Positions 54,352 through 64,000 of a stretch of DNA of 64,000 nucleotides are shown piece after piece. Position numbers and translations under genes: made by a program. Each line of letters starts with the position of its first letter. Positions within the stretch are counted from its first letter, which is position 1. The notes under the pieces are model-generated. The model was given only the letters and a program-made list of their open reading frames with translations. It ran no database searches and was not told the origin of the DNA. This DNA comes from Rheinheimera texasensis DSM 17496 (GTDB lineage Bacteria > Pseudomonadota > Gammaproteobacteria > Enterobacterales > Alteromonadaceae), in assembly GCF_000711985.1 (NCBI RefSeq), contig NZ_JONU01000007.1:496001-560000 (forward strand), given 5' to 3'.

Positions 54352-56406
54352 ATGAATTTGTTACTTAAATCCCTCAGTTGTATTGGGTTCATTCTCATTG
54401 CCAGTACCCCGGTGCTTGCCAGCCAGGCCTTAACAGGCCAGTGGCTGACCGATTTGCAGGGCGAAACCCTGACAGATCCACAAACATCCGGTCTTACCTG
54501 GCGTCATGATGAGCTGCTGAGCCTCGGCGACCAAAGCGCTGCACCTGAGCTTCGGATGAAAATTTTTCGCATCAATCCAGCCACAGGCCGCTTTGTCACA
54601 GCGCCTATCCCTATTACCTTGTCGGACGACGTCCGTAACAGCTGCTTTGGCGACTATCTGGCCAACTCACCGGATTTAGAAGCTTTGACCTGGGATCGGC
54701 TAGACGCGCAAACCTTGATCACAGTGACCGAAGACGCCAGCCGGGCGCAACTAAGCCCGGTCTGTGCCCGTAAATTCGCTCAAACCAATTCGACCTCCTA
54801 CCCAACCTTATTGCTAAAGATCAGCACTGATGCAGCGCTGACCCGCGCAGAAATAACTGCGGTGCGCCCGGTGCAGTTCCCGGCAGAAGCCAATGTCGGC
54901 AACTTACCCAATGATGGTATAGAAGGCCTCGCGATTGACGATCACCAGAATCTGTATCTGGGGCTTGAAAAGAATATGGCCGGCCTGCCAGCCATCTTTA
55001 AGACCAGGCTAACCGCCGATTTCTGGACCCGCGATAACTTTGTCAAAGTGATAGATGCCAATCTGACGTTGCCTGAGCTGGACGACCGCGGCCATCCGAT
55101 TAACGACCTCGATTTTATGCCAAGCCCGGTACCGGGCCATCCGGGCTATCTGATCGCCGCCGCCCGAAATGATGATGAACTTTGGGTATTTGATTTAACT
55201 AACCGCGTGAAGCCTTTTGTGCAGCCGCTGCAATTTTATGTCGGCACTGACAACTCCGGCTTATGCCCGGTGTATGAACGTGTGGTGCAAACTGCACTCG
55301 AAGGCGTAGCAGTGCATGGTCAAACGCTTTATCTGGTCAACGACCCATGGAAGCAACATTATCCGGATAATGTGCAATGTGAAGTAAATGCCCGGCATTT
55401 TCTGAAGATGGCACCGCTGTTGTTTCAGCAAGCGCTGGATCCACGCTGGTTTACCTTAAGCCGGGCACAGCCTCAACCAGCCCTGCCCGGCATCAGCGGC
55501 ATGGCGCAAATGGATAATGACCGTTACCTGACAGTGCAGGATAAAAAGATTGCCAATCCGGGCGAACGCTTAGGTGTTTTACAAATCTATGCCGACAAAG
55601 CGCCCCGCTTCCAGCCGCTGACGGTCAGCAACTGGCCTGAGGCGCAAATGTCGAATGATTTAGAAAGTGTCTGTGCGCTGCCTGGCCGGCCCAATGAATT
55701 TTTAATTGCCGAATCAGGCAGCTGGCAAGGTGAGTTCGGCCGCTTGTTTCATATTCAGCTGCTACAAACCAGCTATGCCCGGGTCTTAGCCAGCTATCCG
55801 TTGCCGGTGACGGCCGATAATAGTCCGCAACAAGCCGGCGACCAGTTTGAAGGCCTCGCCTGCGCCCAAAAAGCCGTAAACCGCTATCTGCTGGTGCTTG
55901 GGGAACGCGGAGGCGAACAGAAACGCGGTAGTCTGGTACACGGCGATTTTGATATCGCCGCGGGGCAAATTCAATGGGCGGCCAGCCGTTTACCAGTCCT
56001 GGCACCACAACCCGACCATGCTGATCCCTATCAACGCGATATCGCAGAGCTCTATCTCGAATCCAATGTGTTGTGGGCCAGCGCAGTACGTGAAGCAGGA
56101 TCGGCAGGTCCGTTCAGTTCGTTTATCTATCAGGTTGCCTTAGTCGACCCGCAGGCCACCGAACCGCTGCAACTCATCAGAGAAAGCCGGATTTACTGGC
56201 AAATTGACGGTCTAAAAGTAGAGGGTTTGGCAGCGCCAAGCCCGCTACTACCGGGCTCCAGCCTGGCGATTGGCAGTGAAGATGAAAAGCTGGGTGGTGT
56301 CTGGCGCTCGTTGTTTGCCCCAGTCGGACAACGTCCACAGATCCCGGTTCAGCTGCCAACACAAAACCCGCAATCCGAAGCCACAGCGCCGGCAAAAGGA
56401 CAATAA
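54352..56406 (+). CDS. Exported beta-propeller protein, esterase-like phytase family
   Basis: 684 residues with a signal peptide (about 1-23, ending STPVLASQ). The mature part shows repeated propeller-like segments: SGLTWRHDELLSLGDQ, DLEALTWDR, DGIEGLAIDDHQNLYLGLEKN, LEGVAVHGQTLYLVND and QFEGLACAQKAVNRYLLVLGERGG. The EGLAID-type motifs recall the esterase-like activity of phytase/SdiA-regulated family of calcium-dependent propellers. The function is therefore uncertain: phosphoester hydrolysis or ligand binding in the periplasm. Its TAA shares one base with the ATG of the VF530 gene. Confidence 0.68.
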   Translation: MNLLLKSLSCIGFILIASTPVLASQALTGQWLTDLQGETLTDPQTSGLTWRHDELLSLGDQSAAPELRMKIFRINPATGRFVTAPIPITLSDDVRNSCFGDYLANSPDLEALTWDRLDAQTLITVTEDASRAQLSPVCARKFAQTNSTSYPTLLLKISTDAALTRAEITAVRPVQFPAEANVGNLPNDGIEGLAIDDHQNLYLGLEKNMAGLPAIFKTRLTADFWTRDNFVKVIDANLTLPELDDRGHPINDLDFMPSPVPGHPGYLIAAARNDDELWVFDLTNRVKPFVQPLQFYVGTDNSGLCPVYERVVQTALEGVAVHGQTLYLVNDPWKQHYPDNVQCEVNARHFLKMAPLLFQQALDPRWFTLSRAQPQPALPGISGMAQMDNDRYLTVQDKKIANPGERLGVLQIYADKAPRFQPLTVSNWPEAQMSNDLESVCALPGRPNEFLIAESGSWQGEFGRLFHIQLLQTSYARVLASYPLPVTADNSPQQAGDQFEGLACAQKAVNRYLLVLGERGGEQKRGSLVHGDFDIAAGQIQWAASRLPVLAPQPDHADPYQRDIAELYLESNVLWASAVREAGSAGPFSSFIYQVALVDPQATEPLQLIRESRIYWQIDGLKVEGLAAPSPLLPGSSLAIGSEDEKLGGVWRSLFAPVGQRPQIPVQLPTQNPQSEATAPAKGQ

Positions 56407-56642
56407 TGCAACCTGCACAACCGAAAAACCCGCTGCACGGCTTTACACTGCAACAAATTCTCGAACTGTTACTGGCTCACAACGGCGGTTTTAGTGGTCT
56501 GGCAAAACTGGTGAAGTTAAATTGCTTCAGTAAAGACCCCAGCGTCAGTTCCAGCCTGAAATTTTTACGCAAAACGCCATGGGCCCGCACTGAGATTGAA
56601 CAGCTGTTTATCCGCCAGCAGCTTTACCTGAAAAAAGACTAA
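56406..56642 (+). CDS. VF530-family (DUF2132) small DNA-binding protein
   Basis: 78 residues. The family pattern NPLHGFTLQQILELLL, LNCFSKDP and SSLKFLRKTPWARTEIE is unmistakable. VF530 from Aliivibrio fischeri has a structure solved as a small helical DNA-binding protein. Its start overlaps the stop of the propeller gene by one base (TAATG), and its stop overlaps that of the convergent YjbR-type gene. Confidence 0.9.
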   Translation: MQPAQPKNPLHGFTLQQILELLLAHNGGFSGLAKLVKLNCFSKDPSVSSSLKFLRKTPWARTEIEQLFIRQQLYLKKD

Positions 56643-56998
56643 GCCGGCTGTTCGACGCGCGCCCGCCGTTGTTTTGGCTGCACCAGCTGCCAGGACTGAT
56701 CAATCTGGCGCTGCACTTCAGCATCCGGCACCGAACCATCCAGCAACAATGTATTCCAGTGTTTTTTGTTCATGTGATAGCCGGGCGTCACGGCTCTGAA
56801 CAGTTGGCGTAACATCAGCGCTTCGGTTGGGTCTGCTTTGAGATTGACCCGCGCGACGCCGTCTTTCTCCATTAAAATGGCAAAAACTTTGCCATGCGTT
56901 TTGTAGACGTAAATGTCTGGCCCAAAGGGGAAGTCTTCGCAACTGACCGCTTGTGCCAGACAATGCTGCCTTACCGCAGCAAAGCTGTTCATCTTCAT
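56639..56998 (-). CDS. MmcQ/YjbR-family DNA-binding-like protein
   Basis: 119 residues. YjbR-like features: [11 protein letters not shown] at the N-terminus, [32 protein letters not shown] and the C-terminal [16 protein letters not shown]. The fold is a double-wing of the CyaY-like type; its function is unknown. The ATG at 56998 overlaps the stop of the upstream chemoreceptor gene as ATGA; a second ATG at 56992 is possible. Confidence 0.87.
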   Translation of the reverse strand: MKMNSFAAVRQHCLAQAVSCEDFPFGPDIYVYKTHGKVFAILMEKDGVARVNLKADPTEALMLRQLFRAVTPGYHMNKKHWNTLLLDGSVPDAEVQRQIDQSWQLVQPKQRRARVEQPA

Positions 56999-58947
56999 AC
57001 TTTAAACCGACCCACCGTCGTCCCTAACTCGTTGGCAAGCCCCAACAGACTTTGGGTATTATGCGCCACTTCGCTAATGGCGGTGCTGTTCTCTTCCGCC
57101 GCGGCGCTTAGACTCGATACGCTACGGGCTAAAGTCGCACTGACGCTGGTCTGTTCTTCCGCAGCAGTGGCGGTTTGCGCCATCAGGCCTTTTAGCGCAG
57201 TAAGCCGCTGATTAATTTGACTGACCTGCCCTAACATTTGCTCCGCTTCGGTCTTGGCCGAATCGGCAATTTGCGCACAATCGTCACTGCTACCGGATAA
57301 ACTGGCCGAGATGTGTAAAATCCCCTGGATCACCTGAGCGATATCGCGGGTTGCCAGCTGTACTTTACCGGCAAGTTGACGTACTTCATCGGCAACCACA
57401 GCAAAACCGCGACCTTGTTCACCGGCCCGGGCCGCTTCGATCGCAGCATTTAACGCCAGTAAATTGGTTTGATCCGCTATTGCTGTGATCACCGCAACTA
57501 CTGACGCGATTTTCTGGCTGTCCTGATCAAGCTGACCAACCTGACCACGCATCTGGCTGAATGCAGTGAGTGTCTGCTCTAGGCTTTGACTGACATGTAA
57601 AATTGTTTCATTAAGCTCAGTCGCACTGTGCTGACAGCCGTTCACTTCATCGGCAGCTTTCACTGTGTTATTGCCAATCTCTGCCGCCGCGTAACTCATT
57701 TCCTCCACCGCAGTCGCCAGCATCTCGGTTTCACGCGCCTGTAGTTGCAGACTGCCATCTGCCTGCGTAATAGCAGCAGAGTTTTGTGCCGCCGCCATTT
57801 CCAGTGCCTGACCGACGCCGACCAGCTGGCTGACAATTTGTCGCAATTGCTGTTGCATCCGGCCAAGCCAGCCCATCAGACTGGACGCGGTTTTCGCTTG
57901 CAACGCCATGGTTAAATCCCCTTTGGCGATCACGCTGGTCAAATGCACCATTTCGGCAGGTTCACCGCCTAATGGGTTCAGCACAAAACCGGTGACCAGA
58001 CGCGCCACTAACACCGCCGCAGCAATAGCAACGGCAATGACCGCAAGACCAATCCACAACATACGCTGCGCCGGTGCGGCAATCTCAGCTACATCCACCT
58101 CCGCCAGTAAAGCCCACTGCAAACCCAGCGCATCAACAGGCGCAAAGGCGGACACCACCGGATTACCGTTATAATCGTCGATATAATGCAGGCCGGATTG
58201 GCCTTGCAGCGCCGCTTTACTGGTTTCAGTGTCCACGCCATGGCTATCAACTGCACCGGCAAATGAAGCGCGTACTGTTCGATTTTTCGGGTCCAGATAT
58301 GAATCTGAGCGCATACGGAAGTCCGGGCCAACCAGATAACTCTCCCCTGTCTGCCCCATGCCTTCACGCACCTGCATGACGGCGTTGATTTTATCGATTG
58401 AAAGCTGCACGGCCACTACATACTGCTGGTTATTCAACTCCAGACTTTTCGCCATAAAGGCTGCCGGCTCACCATTTGACGGAGCATAAGGCTGAAAATC
58501 TTCTAGCATCACTTGCTCAGAATTCCCACGAGCGCGCTGAAATACTTTGGCAAGGTTTGAACTGGCATAAGGCCCATGGATCAGATTGGTCTGGAAATCT
58601 GCTTCGCGCGCAACGCTGTAAACCACTAAGCCATCAGGATTTATGACAAATACATCATAAAAACCCAGTTCTTTGCCAATAGCCTGTATTGATTCATGCA
58701 AAGCCAATGGTTGATTTGGATTGAGGTCCGCCTTGACCACCGCGCTGATGGTCTGCAAGCCGGCGGCAAAATCAGCAAACATCGCTTCAATCTGGCGTTG
58801 TTTGATTTCGCGTACTGCGGTGAGCTTGGCTTCAGCCTGGCTGAACAATTCGGCCCGGGCCAATAAAGTAACGATGAGGGTGGCAACGATCAATGGTAAT
58901 AACGCAGTGACAAGGCTAATCAGCCTGATTTTCGTGGTGAAACGCAT
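56995..58947 (-). CDS. Membrane methyl-accepting chemotaxis protein with dCache sensor
   Basis: 650 residues. I chose the ATG at 58947, with AAGGA 9 bases upstream; an in-frame GTG at 58953 is too close to that site. Membrane segment 1 is about 8-30, a periplasmic double-Cache sensor spans about 35-290 ([59 protein letters not shown]), and segment 2 is about 296-318. HAMP follows, then the signalling domain ([37 protein letters not shown]). It ends GRFKV with no CheR tether. A classical receptor that is separate from the chemosensory block; a consensus TATAAT at 59006-59011 lies upstream. Confidence 0.94.
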   Translation of the reverse strand: MRFTTKIRLISLVTALLPLIVATLIVTLLARAELFSQAEAKLTAVREIKQRQIEAMFADFAAGLQTISAVVKADLNPNQPLALHESIQAIGKELGFYDVFVINPDGLVVYSVAREADFQTNLIHGPYASSNLAKVFQRARGNSEQVMLEDFQPYAPSNGEPAAFMAKSLELNNQQYVVAVQLSIDKINAVMQVREGMGQTGESYLVGPDFRMRSDSYLDPKNRTVRASFAGAVDSHGVDTETSKAALQGQSGLHYIDDYNGNPVVSAFAPVDALGLQWALLAEVDVAEIAAPAQRMLWIGLAVIAVAIAAAVLVARLVTGFVLNPLGGEPAEMVHLTSVIAKGDLTMALQAKTASSLMGWLGRMQQQLRQIVSQLVGVGQALEMAAAQNSAAITQADGSLQLQARETEMLATAVEEMSYAAAEIGNNTVKAADEVNGCQHSATELNETILHVSQSLEQTLTAFSQMRGQVGQLDQDSQKIASVVAVITAIADQTNLLALNAAIEAARAGEQGRGFAVVADEVRQLAGKVQLATRDIAQVIQGILHISASLSGSSDDCAQIADSAKTEAEQMLGQVSQINQRLTALKGLMAQTATAAEEQTSVSATLARSVSSLSAAAEENSTAISEVAHNTQSLLGLANELGTTVGRFKV

Positions 58948-59005
58948 ATCCACATATCCTTATGTCAGGGCTTGTTTCGAGACGTGAAACATATCCAATG
59001 AATAG

Positions 59006-59011
59006 ATTATA
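59006..59011 (-). promoter_or_regulatory. -10 hexamer upstream of the dCache chemoreceptor
   Basis: A perfect TATAAT on the minus strand, about 60 bases before the start. No well-spaced -35 is visible; a TGCAA-N5-TTGCA dyad at 59027-59041 covers that region and may bind an activator. Confidence 0.4.
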
Positions 59012-59093
59012 CAAGCGCCCTCTAAATGCAACGTCATTGCAATTATTTGTTACTAATTTCCCATTTACGCACCACGCTTGTGCAGTAAAACAA

Positions 59094-59118
59094 CAAAGCC
59101 CGCTTGCTGCGGGCTTTG
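59094..59118 (-). terminator. Rho-independent terminator after the S9 peptidase
   Basis: CAAAGCCCGC and GCGGGCTTTG form a perfect 10-base stem around a 5-base loop. On the minus strand it continues into TTGTTGTTTT. Confidence 0.85.
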
Positions 59119-59135
59119 ACTGTAAAATTATTTGA

Positions 59136-61160
59136 CTATTTTGCAGTATACTGTTTCATCCAGCTGAAAATTTCGTTGTACCAACGCTCAGAATTCGCTG
59201 GTTTCAGGATCCAGTGATTTTCATCCGGAAATATCACCAATCGGGACGGAATGCCTTTGCGTTGCAAGGTGGTATAGGCGCCTAATCCTTGCGCATATGG
59301 CACCCGGTAATCCTTCAGACCATGGATCACCAGCATCGGAGTTTTCCAGTTATCAACAAAAGCTGCCGGATTAAACTTCTGATAATCCGCAGACTTATCC
59401 CATACCGGGCCGCCCATATCGTGCTCAGGGAACCACAGCTCTTCGGTACTGCCGTAGAAGCTTGGCATATCGAATAAGCCCGCGTGGGTGACCAGACACT
59501 TAAAGCCATCATTCCAGTTACCGGCGATCCAGTTCATCATAAAACCACCGTAAGATGCGCCGAGCGCGCAGGCGTTATCTTTGTCCAGCCAGGGTTGTTG
59601 CTCAGTCACATAGGCCAACCCCTTTTTCAGATCTTCCAGTGGTTTGCCGCCCCAGTCGCGGGCAATTGAATCGGTAAAGGCCTGACCATAACCGGTCGAG
59701 CCGTGGAAATCGATCATCACCACGCCATAGCCCTGTGCCGCCCATAACTGCGCATTCCAGCGGGTATTAAACATGTTGCCGAAGCTGCCTTGCGGGCCAC
59801 CATGCACAATAAAGGCGATTGGATATTTTTTACCGGCTTCAAAATTCCACGGTTTCATCCAGTAGCCATAGACGGTTTCGTCATTAGCTCCGGGGAAACT
59901 GAATTGTTCAAATTCGGCCAGCTGAATGTCTTTGAGTGTCAGCGCATTCACCTGAGTCAGTGGGTATGCTTCACCGCCAGCATTTTTTAGCTGGTAGATA
60001 TCCGCCGGAGCATTCAGCTGATGATTGGTGAAAAACACATTGCTGCCACGCACTGCGACGTCGCCGGCACTGCCGTTACTATAAATTTTGCTGACTTCGC
60101 CAAAGGCGTGGTCGATGGCAAAAATGCCTTTTTGGCCTAAGTCCTGTGCTGTGACATAGACTGTACGGTTATCTGGTGCGAAGACAAAATCCTCAATCGA
60201 ACGGTCCCACTGCGGCGCCAGCTCTTTACGCTCGCCGGTGACTAAATCCAGTAAAATCAGGCCAAAACGGTCAGCTTCATACACTGGTTTTTTCATCGCG
60301 AGATACGCCATGTAACGGCCATCGCCAGAGAACTGCGGCTTGGCATCCCAGGCCGGATTGTCTTTGGTCAGATTGATTTTCTGGCCGCCATTAAGTGAGA
60401 CCTGAAAAATATCAAAATTGGTGTGCCAGCTTTGATCCGCCGCCGGAATTTTGGCGCTAAATACCAGATTTTTGCCGTCTGGCGTAAATGCTGCTTCGCC
60501 GGTACCTGCGACATCAGTGTCCCATTCCGGCATTAAGTCTTTGGCATCTTTAATTGCTGTTTCGCCAAGATCTGCCACAAAAAAGTGATTCTTCAGACCA
60601 TCTTCCCAGGTATCCCAGTGCCGGACCATCAATGAATCGTAGGCGGTAGCGCTGTCTTTTTTCTCTGCCGTGGCTTTGTTGTGTGCCACAGTGCAGGCTA
60701 AGTCTTTGCAGCCAGGTTTGACATCGAGCGTCAACACAACTTTTTTGTCGTCGGCGGACACCATGTAGCCCTGTACATCCAATGGAAGATCGGTCAACTG
60801 CCGCGCTTCGCCGCCACTAAGCGGTAAACGCCACAGCTGACTGGAACCAGAGCGGTCCGCCAGGAAATACAACGCTGTGCCGTCCGCACTAAAACGCACA
60901 TCATGTTCACGACCAGCACTTTCAGTCAGGCGGCGGACTTTATTACCATCCTGCACATCGAGCAGGTACAAATCAGCAGTGGTATCGGCCGGTGCCAGAC
61001 CACCGTTTTTCTGGCCATAGGCGACAAAGCGGCCATCCGGCGACACCTGCACATCGTAAATTTTGTTCAGTTTATTTAAGTGTTCAATGGTTAAATTGGT
61101 TTTTGCCTGTGCGCCTGCCGCCATCAGCAGTGCACTGACCAGAATTCCCCAAGCTTTCAT
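59136..61160 (-). CDS. Exported S9 prolyl-oligopeptidase-family peptidase (DPP5-like)
   Basis: 674 residues from the ATG at 61160 (GGGAG upstream). The signal peptide ends AAGAQA. A seven-bladed propeller (about 30-400) with repeats such as VSPDGRFVAYG, FSADGTALYFLAD and FAPDNRTVYVTAQ precedes the alpha/beta-hydrolase domain: nucleophile in ALGASYGGFMM, Asp in HGLKDYRVP and His in FPDENHWIL. It cleaves dipeptides or acylated residues from peptides in the periplasm. It may complement the exported subtilase in peptide use. It lies downstream of fumarase. Confidence 0.93.
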   Translation of the reverse strand: MKAWGILVSALLMAAGAQAKTNLTIEHLNKLNKIYDVQVSPDGRFVAYGQKNGGLAPADTTADLYLLDVQDGNKVRRLTESAGREHDVRFSADGTALYFLADRSGSSQLWRLPLSGGEARQLTDLPLDVQGYMVSADDKKVVLTLDVKPGCKDLACTVAHNKATAEKKDSATAYDSLMVRHWDTWEDGLKNHFFVADLGETAIKDAKDLMPEWDTDVAGTGEAAFTPDGKNLVFSAKIPAADQSWHTNFDIFQVSLNGGQKINLTKDNPAWDAKPQFSGDGRYMAYLAMKKPVYEADRFGLILLDLVTGERKELAPQWDRSIEDFVFAPDNRTVYVTAQDLGQKGIFAIDHAFGEVSKIYSNGSAGDVAVRGSNVFFTNHQLNAPADIYQLKNAGGEAYPLTQVNALTLKDIQLAEFEQFSFPGANDETVYGYWMKPWNFEAGKKYPIAFIVHGGPQGSFGNMFNTRWNAQLWAAQGYGVVMIDFHGSTGYGQAFTDSIARDWGGKPLEDLKKGLAYVTEQQPWLDKDNACALGASYGGFMMNWIAGNWNDGFKCLVTHAGLFDMPSFYGSTEELWFPEHDMGGPVWDKSADYQKFNPAAFVDNWKTPMLVIHGLKDYRVPYAQGLGAYTTLQRKGIPSRLVIFPDENHWILKPANSERWYNEIFSWMKQYTAK

Positions 61161-61202
61161 GCGGATACTCCCTCGTTGCAAAATTTCTCTTGTTGTTATT
61201 GT

Positions 61203-61234
61203 AAAAACGCGTCTGAGGTTTCCCTGCAGACGCG
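61203..61234 (-). terminator. Rho-independent terminator after fumarase
   Basis: On the minus strand CGCGTCTG and CAGACGCG form a stem around an 11-base loop, followed by TTTTT at 61207-61203. Confidence 0.85.
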
Positions 61235-61251
61235 CTTTATTTTATGGATTA

Positions 61252-62772
61252 TCAGGCTTTTACCGCCTCAGCGATTTTAACTTTCCAAATCGCCGGGCCC
61301 TGGTCATGGACATTATTGCCTTGACTGTCGACCGCGACCGTCACCGGCATATCTTCGACATCAAATTCGTAAATCGCTTCCATGCCTAAATCGGCAAAAG
61401 CGACCACGCGGGATTTTTTGATGGCCTTTGATACCAGATAGGCTGCACCGCCAACCGCCATTAAATACACAGCTTTGTGTTCTTTGATGCTGGCGACGGT
61501 TTTATCACCGCGCTCTGATTTACCAATCATGCCTAACAGGCCAGTCTGGCCCAGCATCATATCGGTAAATTTATCCATCCGCGTCGCTGTGGTTGGGCCT
61601 GCCGGGCCAACCACTTCATCACCAACCGCATCAACCGGGCCGACGTAATAAATAAAGCGGTTTTTGAAGTCGACACCATCTGGCAGTGCTTCGCCTTTGG
61701 CCAGCATGTCGGCAATACGTTTATGCGCGGCATCACGGCCAGTTAACATCTTGCCGGACAGCAACACAGTTTCACCGGCTTTCCATTCCAGCACGTCAGC
61801 AGGTGTGACTTTATCAAGGTTAACGCGGCGCACGTTTTGCCCAAGTTCCCAGGTCACTTGTGGCCAGTCTTCCAGTTTTGGTACCGGTAAATGCGCCGGG
61901 CCCGAGCCGTCTAAATGGAAATGCACGTGACGGGTGGCGGCGCAGTTTGGGATCATCACCACCGGCTTCGACGCCGCATGGGTCGGCGCAGATTTGATTT
62001 TAACGTCAACCACTGTGGTTAAACCGCCAAGACCCTGCGCACCAATGCCGAGTTTGTTCACTTTTTCATAGAGTTCAAGGCGCAGTTTTTCTTCGCCAGT
62101 CTCTGCACCTTTTTCCAGCAGGTCCTGAATGTCTACGGGTTCCATCAGTGCTTCTTTGGCCAGTACTGCCGCTTTTTCTGCGGTGCCGCCAATACCGATA
62201 CCGAGCATGCCAGGTGGACACCAGCCAGCGCCCATTTTTGGTAATGTTTCCAGCACCCACTCAACGACGGAGTCAGATGGGTTTAACATCACCATTTTGG
62301 TTTTATTTTCACTGCCACCGCCTTTGGCGGCGATAGCAACTTCAACATGATGGCCAGCGACCATGTTGATATGCACTACAGCCGGCGTGTTGTCTTTGGT
62401 GTTTTTGCGCGAACCGGCCGGGTCCATGACTATAGAGGCGCGCAGCGGGTTTAACGGGTTCATGTAAGCACGGCGTGTGCCTTCATCCACCATCTCTTGC
62501 ACTGTCATGTCGGTTTTGTCCCACTTGACGTCCATGCCGATATTAACGAAACAAGTCACGATGCCAGTATCCTGACAAATAGGCCGGTGGCCTTGCGCTG
62601 ACATCCGCGAGTTAATCAGAATTTGTGCAATGGCGTCTTTGGCGGCCGGATTTTGTTCTTTGTGATAGGCCTTTTCTAAGGCCTGAATAAAATCCAGCGG
62701 ATGATAATAAGAGATGTATTGCAACGCATCTTCGATGCTGTCGATAAAGTCTTGCTGGCGAATAACCGTCAT
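61252..62772 (-). CDS. fumA: Class I fumarate hydratase (4Fe-4S)
   Basis: 506 residues from the ATG at 62772, with GAAGGG upstream; a longer reading to 62859 is unlikely. The cluster cysteines are in RPICQDTGIV, GAGWCPPGMLGIG and IPNCAATRHVHF, as in FumA. The C-terminal beta domain contains GPAGPTTATRMDKF and GMEAIYEFDVEDMPVTVAVD. It interconverts fumarate and malate in the TCA cycle. It is convergent with nothing and divergent from pabB; the gap of 209 bases holds no further gene. Confidence 0.95.
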   Translation of the reverse strand: MTVIRQQDFIDSIEDALQYISYYHPLDFIQALEKAYHKEQNPAAKDAIAQILINSRMSAQGHRPICQDTGIVTCFVNIGMDVKWDKTDMTVQEMVDEGTRRAYMNPLNPLRASIVMDPAGSRKNTKDNTPAVVHINMVAGHHVEVAIAAKGGGSENKTKMVMLNPSDSVVEWVLETLPKMGAGWCPPGMLGIGIGGTAEKAAVLAKEALMEPVDIQDLLEKGAETGEEKLRLELYEKVNKLGIGAQGLGGLTTVVDVKIKSAPTHAASKPVVMIPNCAATRHVHFHLDGSGPAHLPVPKLEDWPQVTWELGQNVRRVNLDKVTPADVLEWKAGETVLLSGKMLTGRDAAHKRIADMLAKGEALPDGVDFKNRFIYYVGPVDAVGDEVVGPAGPTTATRMDKFTDMMLGQTGLLGMIGKSERGDKTVASIKEHKAVYLMAVGGAAYLVSKAIKKSRVVAFADLGMEAIYEFDVEDMPVTVAVDSQGNNVHDQGPAIWKVKIAEAVKA

Positions 62773-62981
62773 AGGGTGCCCTTCTGCGTGGTTACAGGCA
62801 GTCAGTGTGCTGGCTGCCAGGGTATTTATACAGCACCCGACCCTTGCCCGGTCTGGCACTGCTTCTCATTTTAAGCAGGGCTGCTATCATAACGCGCATC
62901 CTGTCGAGGCGGCTAGTCAGTTGATACTGAATTCATCGGTTCTGTGCCCAAAGCCGCCGCTTATTGTTTGAGTTTTATGTC

Positions 62982-64000
62982 ATGTCCTTACAGTGTCTTG
63001 TCGCATCACAGGTTACCGATTTAACCGGTTATTTTCAGGCGGTTGCCGCAGAGCCTTTTGCCATGTTGCTCGATTCCGCCGCACCAGAGCATCCAAACAG
63101 CCGTTATGACATTCTGGTGTGCCGACCACTGGCCACGCTGACTGCTGTTGGCCGGCAATGCACTGTCAGTCGAATTGATGGCGACGGACTTTGGTCAGAA
63201 CAGCAACAAGACGCCGATCCTTTTCTATTACTCAAAGAACTACAGCAGCAAATGCTTCCGGCCTTACCAGCCGATAGCAGCCCCTTACCATTCACCGGCG
63301 GTGCTGTTGGTTATTTTGGTTATGACCTGGGTCGGGTTATCGAGACATTGCCGGAACAGGCCAGCGCCGATATTAAGCTGCCCGATCTGGCCGTAGGTCT
63401 CTACAGTCAGGCGCTGGTGCTGGATAAACAGCTGCAGCAGCTTTGGTTTGTTGATTGCTACGGCGCTGCGGAAACATCTTCTTCCGGCTATTTGACTCAG
63501 TTCAAAGAGCCCCCGGCGGCAGCTCAGTCCAGCGCTGCGTTCACGCTCACCAGCGACTGGCAGGCCAACATGAGCCGCAGTCAATACCTGCAAAGGTTTG
63601 ATAAAATTCAGGCCTATCTGCAAAGCGGTGATTGCTACCAGATTAATCTGGCGCAGCGTTTCAGCGCCGGCTTTGCCGGTGATGCATTTGCCGCTTATCT
63701 GCAACTGCGGCGCAGTAATCAGGCACCGTTTTCGGCCTTTATCCGCTTGCAGGATACTGCGGTGCTGTCGATTTCACCGGAACGTTTTATCGAAGTGAAA
63801 AATACGCAGGTTGAAACCAAACCTATTAAAGGCACCCGGCCGCGTTTCGCTGACCCGGCACAGGACGCGCAAAGCGCAACGCTCTTACAGCAATCGCCAA
63901 AAGATCGCGCCGAAAACGTGATGATTGTCGATTTGCTGCGTAACGACTTAGGTAAAGTCTGCCGACCTGGCACAGTGCGGGTGCCGGCGTTATTTGCCAT
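62982..64000 (+). CDS. pabB: Aminodeoxychorismate synthase component I (PabB), 5' part
   Basis: 339 codons are present; the 3' end lies beyond the window. The reading frame starts ATG TCC TTA CAG at 62982. Motifs of the chorismate-binding family: TGGAVGYFGYDLGR near 105-118, QSGDCYQINLAQRF near 212-225, and the PIKGTRPR loop near 280 in which the lysine marks the PabB/aminodeoxychorismate branch (anthranilate synthase has Ala). KDRAENVMIVDLLRNDLGKV follows. It makes 4-amino-4-deoxychorismate for folate. It is divergent from fumarase. Confidence 0.95.
   Translation, partial: MSLQCLVASQVTDLTGYFQAVAAEPFAMLLDSAAPEHPNSRYDILVCRPLATLTAVGRQCTVSRIDGDGLWSEQQQDADPFLLLKELQQQMLPALPADSSPLPFTGGAVGYFGYDLGRVIETLPEQASADIKLPDLAVGLYSQALVLDKQLQQLWFVDCYGAAETSSSGYLTQFKEPPAAAQSSAAFTLTSDWQANMSRSQYLQRFDKIQAYLQSGDCYQINLAQRFSAGFAGDAFAAYLQLRRSNQAPFSAFIRLQDTAVLSISPERFIEVKNTQVETKPIKGTRPRFADPAQDAQSATLLQQSPKDRAENVMIVDLLRNDLGKVCRPGTVRVPALFA

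Noticed and set aside
62921-62935. FNR-like TTGAT half-site between fumA and pabB
   Set aside because: The second half (ATCAA) is missing at the expected place, so a full FNR site is not supported.
1-64000. rRNA, tRNA, CRISPR arrays, insertion sequences
   Set aside because: No such structure was recognised by reading; short or divergent tRNA genes in gaps cannot be fully excluded without a covariance search.

Overview
The window looks like the chromosome of a free-living gammaproteobacterium. Single-copy housekeeping genes (rimO, nagZ, fadE, asnB, fumA-type fumarase, pabB), a VF530-type small protein, a PEP-CTERM-like exported protein, and the mixture of exported hydrolases with dense chemosensory genes suggest an Alteromonadales/Chromatiales member such as Rheinheimera. 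That placement is inferred from protein style only. I saw no rRNA, tRNA, CRISPR array, insertion sequence, integrase or attachment site.

Layout. (1) 1-3566: the start of an efflux operon (periplasmic protein, partial, and a TolC-type outer-membrane protein) divergent from an OmpR-type regulator and its kinase; two CTTAAG-N5-CTTAAG boxes lie between them. (2) 3615-9196: a secreted esterase; a periplasmic glycoside-oxidation set (DUF1080, GMC oxidoreductase with three Fe-S-type cysteines, Tat-lipoprotein small subunit); a YghU-type GST. (3) 9193-35379: about 26 kb of almost uninterrupted signal transduction. It holds REC-HDOD, REC-PAS-degenerate GGDEF-EAL, HTH-REC, REC-degenerate HD-GYP, FIST, four histidine kinases (two of them hybrids with Hpt), cheB, cheD, cheR, a soluble poly-HAMP receptor, cheA, a STAS protein, cheY, a membrane receptor-like protein with a CheZ-like motif, cheW, a second HTH-REC, cheC and a second cheY. 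(4) 35522-42629: acyltransferase, PHB-depolymerase-like esterase, GNAT, nagZ, fadE and a PsrA-like TetR regulator. (5) 42828-46741: a large exported subtilase and a PEP-CTERM-like exported protein. (6) 46985-54140: rimO, a small protein, Nudix, a two-gene ABC exporter, DUF3025, asnB. (7) 54352-64000: an exported beta-propeller protein, VF530, YjbR/MmcQ, a membrane chemoreceptor, an S9 peptidase, fumarase and the start of pabB.

How the parts work together. The 26-kb block reads as one accessory chemosensory system joined to c-di-GMP-type and transcription-type outputs. It has five kinases including CheA, ten receiver domains, adaptation enzymes (CheR, CheB, CheD) and two candidate CheY-P sinks: CheC, and the DxxxQ tail of a receptor-like protein. 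No flagellar genes and no stand-alone cheZ are present. Three transcription-unit heads in the block share a GACAAATGAGA element, with a 16-bp identity between the cheW and second cheY promoters, which suggests common control. Two proteins with DNA-binding N-termini and C-terminal receivers are natural candidates for that control, but this is inference.

The only stretch over 300 bases without a gene is 4758-5079; it holds divergent control signals.
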